The notes under the pieces: generated by a model | Databases searched by the model: none | What the model saw: the letters and a program-made list of their open reading frames with translations, nothing else | Told to the model about the DNA's origin: nothing | Source: DASXMX01 sp036495445 | GTDB lineage: Bacteria > Planctomycetota > Phycisphaerae > Tepidisphaerales > Tepidisphaeraceae | Assembly (NCBI GenBank): GCA_036495445.1 | Contig: DASXMX010000372.1 | Span: forward strand, 1 to 11,303 | Direction: 5' to 3' | Length of the DNA stretch: 11,303 bases | Shown here: positions 7,406 to 11,303 of the stretch, piece by piece | How the letters are laid out: the number at the start of each line of letters is the position of its first letter | Numbering within the stretch: position 1 is the first letter of the stretch | Position numbers and translations under genes: made by a program

Positions 7406-7517
7406 GTGACACGGGTTTTTAACCCGTGCTAACGACATCGATCGGACGATTCATCTTTTACTGATGACGCCCCTACCGGCATCAGCGGGGCACGCACGGG
7501 TTGAAAACCCGTGTCAC
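7406..7517. repeat. REPIN-like pair 3, in the convergent gap
   Basis: Left copy 7406-7429 and right copy 7494-7517 are reverse complements over 24 bases with one loop difference. Stems are CACGGGTT/AACCCGTG, with outer GTGA/TCAC. The 64-base spacer holds a further short inverted repeat, CTGATG (7461-7466) and CATCAG (7480-7485). The element begins 2 bases after the oxidoreductase stop codon and ends 45 bases before the stop of the convergent methyltransferase. It could therefore act as a bidirectional transcript-end structure, although there is no strong T-tract as in a classical terminator. Confidence 0.7.
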
Positions 7518-7562
7518 AGGGCGAGGCGGGCCGTATCGCAATTCTAAGCCCTACGCGCAGCC

Positions 7563-8117
7563 TCACGCCCGCGGCCGCAGAAGCGCGAGCACCTCGACGT
7601 TGCCCGTGGCGCCCAGGATCGGGCTCTGCACCTGCTGTTCGAGTTCGAATCCGGCGCCTGTAATGTCCGCCCGCACCGCGTCGACGACGCCCGCCACCGC
7701 ATCGGGTGGGAGCACTCCACGATGAAGCAGGGCGGGGTCGGCCTCGTAGTGGGGCTTGATCAGCGTCACAACGCGGCCGGATTGCTTCAGCGCACGCCGG
7801 GCGGCGGGGAGGATGTTCCGCTGCTTGGTCCAGGCGACGTCGATCGTCACCAGGTCCACCGCCTCGGGCAGGTTCACGTGCATGGCGTTGGTCCGTTCCA
7901 TCGTGACGACGCGCGGGTCGTTGCGGAGCTTCCATTCGAGCACGCCGTATCCGGTGTCGATCGCGTAGACCCTTGTCGCGCCGCGTTGGAGGAGGCAGTC
8001 GGTGAAGCCGCCGGTGTTGGAGCCGAAGTCGGCGCAGACGAAGCCGGTCACGTCGAGGGCGAACGCGTCGAGGGCATGGTCGAGTTTCTCGCCGGCGCGC
8101 GAGACAAAACGGCGCAT
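7563..8117 (-). CDS. TlyA/FtsJ-family RNA 2'-O-methyltransferase lacking the S4 domain
   Basis: Predicted SAM-dependent ribose methyltransferase of 184 residues, related to TlyA (16S/23S rRNA 2'-O-methylation). It starts at FVSRAGEKLDHAL, the point where the methyltransferase domain begins in TlyA. The SAM loop is ADFGSNTGGFTDCLL (29-43), followed by VYAIDTGYG (50-58) and ERTNAMH. The catalytic K-D-K-E set of this fold is visible as Lys11, Asp93, Lys121 (LIKPHYEA) and Glu175 (GNVEVLALL). Standard TlyA proteins are about 260-270 residues with an N-terminal S4 RNA-binding domain; that domain is absent here. An in-frame TAG four codons before the ATG prevents extension, and the 111-base gap to the divergent gene is too short for an S4 domain. 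The usual DVSFISL segment reads DVAWTKQ. It may be a specialised paralogue with a different RNA target or a partner that supplies RNA binding. Confidence 0.85.
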   Translation of the reverse strand: MRRFVSRAGEKLDHALDAFALDVTGFVCADFGSNTGGFTDCLLQRGATRVYAIDTGYGVLEWKLRNDPRVVTMERTNAMHVNLPEAVDLVTIDVAWTKQRNILPAARRALKQSGRVVTLIKPHYEADPALLHRGVLPPDAVAGVVDAVRADITGAGFELEQQVQSPILGATGNVEVLALLRPRA

Positions 8118-8228
8118 GGGGGTATTCTATCCGGGTCCGCACGACCAGGGACAAGAAGGAAGGGACAGGAATGTCCCAGCGATAACTTTGGGCAGACAGG
8201 AATGTCCGCCCCACCAAAAGACCACCCT
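8118..8228. promoter_or_regulatory. Divergent intergenic region with a 13-bp direct repeat
   Basis: This 111-base gap lies between the divergent methyltransferase and glycosyltransferase genes and must contain both promoters if each is transcribed separately. GACAGGAATGTCC occurs twice in the same orientation, at 8164-8176 and 8195-8207, 31 bases apart start to start. The first copy sits in an inverted repeat, GGGAC (8162-8166) and GTCCC (8173-8177). The repeats could be operator-like, or copies of a dispersed short repeat. I see no convincing promoter boxes. Confidence 0.45.
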
Positions 8229-9389
8229 ATGCCCTCGAACGTCCTCGTCCTCTCAGCCTCGGTCGGCGCCGGCCACATGCGGGCCGCACAAGCGGTGGAA
8301 CTCGCGCTGCGGCGCCTCGCGCCCGAAGCGAACGTTCGCAACGTCGACGTGCTGACGCTGACCAATGCCGCGTTTCGGCGCGTCTATGGGAAGGCGTATC
8401 TCGACCTGGTCAACCTCGCGCCGCACGTGCTTGGGTATATCTACGACCACATGGACAAGCCGCGCTCGCCGGACTCGAAGCGGGACAAGCTGCGGCTGGC
8501 GTTCGAGAAGCTGAACCTGAAGAACTTCATCGAGCTGATGGAGCAGGGGGCGTGGGACGTGTTGGTGAACACGCACTTTTTGCCCGCCGAGATCATCGCC
8601 AGCCTCCGCCGCGACGGGCGGCTGGGCGTCCCGCAGATCACGGTCACGACCGACTTCGAAACGCACCGGCTCTGGGTGAACGAGCCGTGCGACCACTACA
8701 CGACCGCCACCGCGGAGGGCGCCGCCTACCTGCGGCACTGGGGCGTGACGGGGCCGATCAGCGTCACCGGCATCCCGATCCATCCCGTCTTCAGCCAGCC
8801 GAAGGACCGGGCCGAGTGCCTGCGGAATCAGGGACTGGCGGGCGATCGGCCCGTCATCGTGCAACTGGCCGGCGGGTTCGGCGTCGGCCCGATCGCCAAA
8901 CTCTTCGGCGGCATCCTGGCCGTCGAAGTCCCGCTCGAGATCGTCGTCGTCGCCGGCAGGAACGAAGAGGCCAGGCGCGAACTGGAGCAGGCCAGCATCC
9001 CGCCGCGGCACCGGGTGAAGGTGCTCGGCTTCACCGACCAGATCGACGAGCTGATGTGCGTCGCCGACGTGGTCCTCTCCAAGCCCGGCGGCTTGACCAC
9101 GTCCGAAGTCCTCGCCCGCGGCGCCGCGATGGCGGTCGTCAACCCGATCCCCGGGCAGGAGAGCCGCAACAGCGACTTCCTCCTCGAACACGGCGCCGCC
9201 ATCAAAATCAACAACGTCGGCACACTGCCGCTGAAGCTGACGGAGCTGCTGAAGAACCCCGATCGCCTCGCCGCCCTGAAGCAGAATGCCCGGAAGATCG
9301 CCGGGCCCCGTGCCGCGTTCGACGTGGCGACGATCGCGCTCGACATCGCCCGAGCCCATGGGGCGGTCAGAGGGACTCGAGGAAGGTGA
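8229..9389 (+). CDS. MGDG synthase/UgtP-like glycolipid glycosyltransferase (GT28 fold)
   Basis: Predicted 386-residue membrane-associated glycosyltransferase that moves a sugar from a nucleotide donor to diacylglycerol or a similar lipid acceptor. The N-terminal MGDG-synthase domain opens with LVLSASVGAGHMRAAQA (about 6-22), the glycine-rich SxGxGH motif of the family, and continues through NTHFLPAEI and TVTTDFETHRLWV. The C-terminal GT28-type nucleotide-sugar domain (about 205-360) shows VIVQLAGGFGVG, the KPGGLTTSE donor-binding loop (285-293) and NPIPGQESRNSDFL. Length matches bacterial UgtP-like enzymes (about 380). There is no signal peptide or clear transmembrane helix, as expected for a peripheral cytoplasmic enzyme. 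I chose the ATG at 8229 because it directly precedes the first beta strand; an in-frame ATG at 8202 lies within a repeated GACAGGAATGTCC motif and would add nine unconserved residues. The 3' end overlaps the convergent cytochrome gene by 23 bases. Sugar and lipid specificity cannot be read from sequence. Confidence 0.88.
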   Translation: MPSNVLVLSASVGAGHMRAAQAVELALRRLAPEANVRNVDVLTLTNAAFRRVYGKAYLDLVNLAPHVLGYIYDHMDKPRSPDSKRDKLRLAFEKLNLKNFIELMEQGAWDVLVNTHFLPAEIIASLRRDGRLGVPQITVTTDFETHRLWVNEPCDHYTTATAEGAAYLRHWGVTGPISVTGIPIHPVFSQPKDRAECLRNQGLAGDRPVIVQLAGGFGVGPIAKLFGGILAVEVPLEIVVVAGRNEEARRELEQASIPPRHRVKVLGFTDQIDELMCVADVVLSKPGGLTTSEVLARGAAMAVVNPIPGQESRNSDFLLEHGAAIKINNVGTLPLKLTELLKNPDRLAALKQNARKIAGPRAAFDVATIALDIARAHGAVRGTRGR

Positions 9390-11202
9390 CGAGGTCGTCG
9401 ATTTGTCCGCTGAGGTCTTGGCCGTGGGGGTGTTTGAAGCGGTAGAGGACGTCGCGGAGGCTCGATGCGCTGTTGTCGTGGAAGAGGGCGGGGAGCTGGC
9501 TGACGCCGCGGAGGGAGGGCGGGTTCCACTTGCGTTGGCCGAGCTCGTCGGGGTGGCGGACGTCGTAGGCGCGGGGGCTGGTGAACGTGGGCGGCTCGTG
9601 GCAATGGTCGCAGTCCCATTGCTGGAACGCGCGGTACCCGCGGGCGACGGCCTCGTCGTCGATCCGGCCACGGGCCAGGGCCAGCGACGGGGCGGGCGGC
9701 AGCGTGCGGAGAAACGCGGCCAGGTCGGCGACGTTCTGCTCCGAGGCGCGCTCAGGCTTGCCGTCCATCGTCCGCAGGATCGAGTGGCGGATCTGCTCTT
9801 CGATCATGGCGATGGAGCCGTTCCAGGCATACGGGGCGGTGTCGGCGACGCCGCCCAGCGGGGGGATGCGCTTGGGGGTGCCGTAGGTGCCGTCGGAGAA
9901 GTTGTCGTTGAGCAGGCCGCAGGTGTGGCCGTCGGTGTGGCAGGTGTTGCAGCTATACCAGCCGTCGCGGGCGAGGCGCGAGTCGTAGAACAGGCGCTCG
10001 CCGCGGTCGGCGGCGGTGAGCGGGGGCTGGGAGCCGAGGGAGATCGTCGCGGCGCGATGGGGCGTGGGGCTGGAGATATCGATCACGGAGATCGAATCGT
10101 CGAGCGTGTTGGCGACGTAGAGCGTTTGGTTGTTCGGATCGAGGGCGAGCGCGGTGGGGCGGCGGCCGACGGGGACGGGTTGGAATAGCCCATCGCGCAG
10201 GCTGCCAATTGCCACTTCGTCCACGCCGGCGAGCGCGACCATCACTCGGCCGTCGCGGGCGACCGCCAGCGCATTCGGATCGCCCGTGGCGTTGCCCTGC
10301 TCGCCCAGGGCATAATGCGACCAGTGCCCGATCGGGACGACCGGGTTGGAGGGGTCGCGGATCTCCGAAGCGGGCGGCAGGTTCAATACGTTGGGCACGT
10401 CGATCGCCCGGACCGCATTGCCCATCACCGAGCCCCAGAAGATGTTGTCGTGCGTGGTGGGCAGCTTCTGCGAGAGGATCGGGTGACTGAGGAGCAGTTG
10501 CCTTCCATCCGACGACATGCTGAGCCCGCGGATGTTGTGGCCTTCGACGGAGCGGAGGGAGCGGATCGAACCGGAGGGGACGTCGATGAGCGCCAGGTTC
10601 TGTCCGAAGGCGTCCGCGACGACGAGCGTCTTCCCGTCGGGCAGGACGCACTGCTTGAGCGGGGCGAAGGGGAGGTCGATCGTCTTGCGGAGCGACAGCG
10701 CGGGACCCATGCCGGCGGCATGGGCTTTCGGATCGTCGCTGCGGCGCAGATCGACGATCGCGAGTTGATGCGCCCAGAGGAGCGCGACGGCGCACCAGGA
10801 CCCGTAGGGGGCGGGGCGGATCGAAACGGGAGAATAGCCCACGTGAATTGAGGACGAGACGGTGATCGAATCTCCGAAGCGGTCCAGCAGCAGAAGCTGA
10901 CCCGCGGAATCGTCAGAGGCGAGGAGATAACCGTTACCGAGTGGGGCGAGGTCGGAGAGTTGCTCTGCGACTTTGATCTCGCTGACGACCTGAGCGCGCG
11001 CGGGATCGACGATCGAAAGGGTTCCGCTTCGCTGGTTCGCGACGAACAGACGACCATCCGTTGCAACGAGGGCGATGGGGCGCCGGAACAGCGCATGGAG
11101 GTCTGCGCGCGACGTCATGCCCTCGGGTGGGACGTCTGCTCCAATGAGTAGCGGACAAGTCAACGCCATCGCGAGGAGAATGGGCATCCAATGGTGCGCC
11201 AT
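9367..11202 (-). CDS. Exported beta-propeller/dihaem cytochrome c protein (YncE-like plus cytochrome c peroxidase-like)
   Basis: A 611-residue periplasmic protein. Residues 1-22 form a signal peptide (MAHHWMPILLAMALTCPLLIGAD). Residues about 25-390 are YVTN/YncE-type propeller repeats, for example RLFVANQRSGTLSIVDP, KTLVVADAFGQNLALIDV and TLYVANTLDDSISVIDI. The C-terminal third carries two class-I haem c attachment sites: CNTCH (418-422) and CDHCH (531-535), with the intervening PPLGGVADTAPYAWNGS segment found in MauG/cytochrome c peroxidase-like proteins. It probably transfers electrons or acts as a peroxidase-type oxidase on the periplasmic side; the reaction is unknown. The frame is open to an ATG at 11292, but that extension is rich in Cys, His and Arg and overlaps a hairpin. 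The ATG at 11202 puts the signal peptide at the N-terminus; an ATG five codons later is also possible. Shine-Dalgarno is weak. Confidence 0.88.
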   Translation of the reverse strand: MAHHWMPILLAMALTCPLLIGADVPPEGMTSRADLHALFRRPIALVATDGRLFVANQRSGTLSIVDPARAQVVSEIKVAEQLSDLAPLGNGYLLASDDSAGQLLLLDRFGDSITVSSSIHVGYSPVSIRPAPYGSWCAVALLWAHQLAIVDLRRSDDPKAHAAGMGPALSLRKTIDLPFAPLKQCVLPDGKTLVVADAFGQNLALIDVPSGSIRSLRSVEGHNIRGLSMSSDGRQLLLSHPILSQKLPTTHDNIFWGSVMGNAVRAIDVPNVLNLPPASEIRDPSNPVVPIGHWSHYALGEQGNATGDPNALAVARDGRVMVALAGVDEVAIGSLRDGLFQPVPVGRRPTALALDPNNQTLYVANTLDDSISVIDISSPTPHRAATISLGSQPPLTAADRGERLFYDSRLARDGWYSCNTCHTDGHTCGLLNDNFSDGTYGTPKRIPPLGGVADTAPYAWNGSIAMIEEQIRHSILRTMDGKPERASEQNVADLAAFLRTLPPAPSLALARGRIDDEAVARGYRAFQQWDCDHCHEPPTFTSPRAYDVRHPDELGQRKWNPPSLRGVSQLPALFHDNSASSLRDVLYRFKHPHGQDLSGQIDDLVTFLESL

Positions 11203-11257
11203 CACACCCAATTCTACCTTCTCGGTTCGGGTTCGTTCGTCGAGGTGCTTTGGGTGG

Positions 11258-11281
11258 CATGGGCATGTACTCATGCCCGTG
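11258..11281. repeat. Hairpin repeat upstream of the cytochrome gene
   Basis: CATGGGCATG (11258-11267) and CATGCCCGTG (11272-11281) form a 10-base stem, with one mismatch that can pair as G-U on one strand, around the loop TACT. It lies 56 bases upstream of the preferred cytochrome start, possibly in its 5' untranslated region or promoter. It may be an isolated copy of another dispersed hairpin repeat; only one copy is in the window. Confidence 0.5.
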
Positions 11282-11303
11282 GTCTTTCGCAATCGGAAGA
11301 CAC

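Noticed and set aside
1588..7517. The GTGACACGGGTT repeats as a CRISPR array
   Set aside because: Copies are in inverted pairs kilobases apart, with unequal spacers and no regular array or cas genes.
7429..8217. 262-codon minus-strand frame overlapping the methyltransferase in another frame
   Set aside because: Arg/Pro-rich out-of-frame reading of the TlyA-like gene that ends in the hairpin pair; there is no conserved domain.
8253..9671. 472-codon minus-strand frame opposite the glycosyltransferase
   Set aside because: Its N-terminal part is low-complexity Ser/Pro/Thr/Ala sequence from an out-of-frame reading of the cytochrome gene, and the rest is antisense to the glycosyltransferase.

Overview
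The window looks like a chromosomal stretch from a high-GC member of the Planctomycetota, most likely Phycisphaerae or a relative. This is inferred from gene content (a beta-propeller/dihaem cytochrome c fusion, an esterase/SMP-30 fusion, a secreted FAD oxidoreductase with a golvesin-like C-terminus), the weak or missing Shine-Dalgarno sequences at most starts, and the dispersed GTGACACGGGTT...AACCCGTGC repeats that I associate with that phylum. No tRNA, rRNA, CRISPR array, transposase or phage gene is visible.

Layout, left to right. At 47-1285 (minus) is an L-2-hydroxyglutarate oxidase-type flavoprotein. A repeat-rich intergenic region (1286-1871) carries a MITE-like imperfect palindrome and the first of three paired hairpin repeats. 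At 1872-3656 (plus) is an exported alpha/beta-hydrolase esterase fused to an SMP-30/gluconolactonase propeller. Thirty bases later, 3687-5168 (plus) encodes an unusual protein: a four-cysteine zinc ribbon and a serine-less acyl-carrier-like segment joined in frame to a complete CUT1-type ABC ATPase with a TOBE-like tail. After the second hairpin pair, 5334-7403 (plus) encodes an exported FAD-dependent oxidoreductase. The third hairpin pair fills the convergent gap to a TlyA-family RNA methyltransferase (7563-8117, minus) that lacks the usual S4 domain. Divergent from it is an MGDG synthase/UgtP-like glycosyltransferase (8229-9389, plus), whose 3' end overlaps by 23 bp the convergent gene for a propeller/dihaem cytochrome c protein (9367-11202, minus).

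How the genes may work together: the esterase-lactonase, the sugar-type ABC ATPase and the FAD oxidoreductase lie on one strand and could form a loosely linked carbohydrate/ester uptake and oxidation group. No permease or binding-protein gene is present, so this is inference. The other genes (2-hydroxyglutarate clean-up, RNA methylation, glycolipid synthesis, periplasmic electron transfer) look like independent units.

The points most worth a second look are the zinc-ribbon/ACP-like/ABC fusion, with its compositional step and internal start site; the REPIN-like paired hairpins, three copies in 11 kb; and the S4-less TlyA. I see no clear multi-gene novel defence or mobile system.
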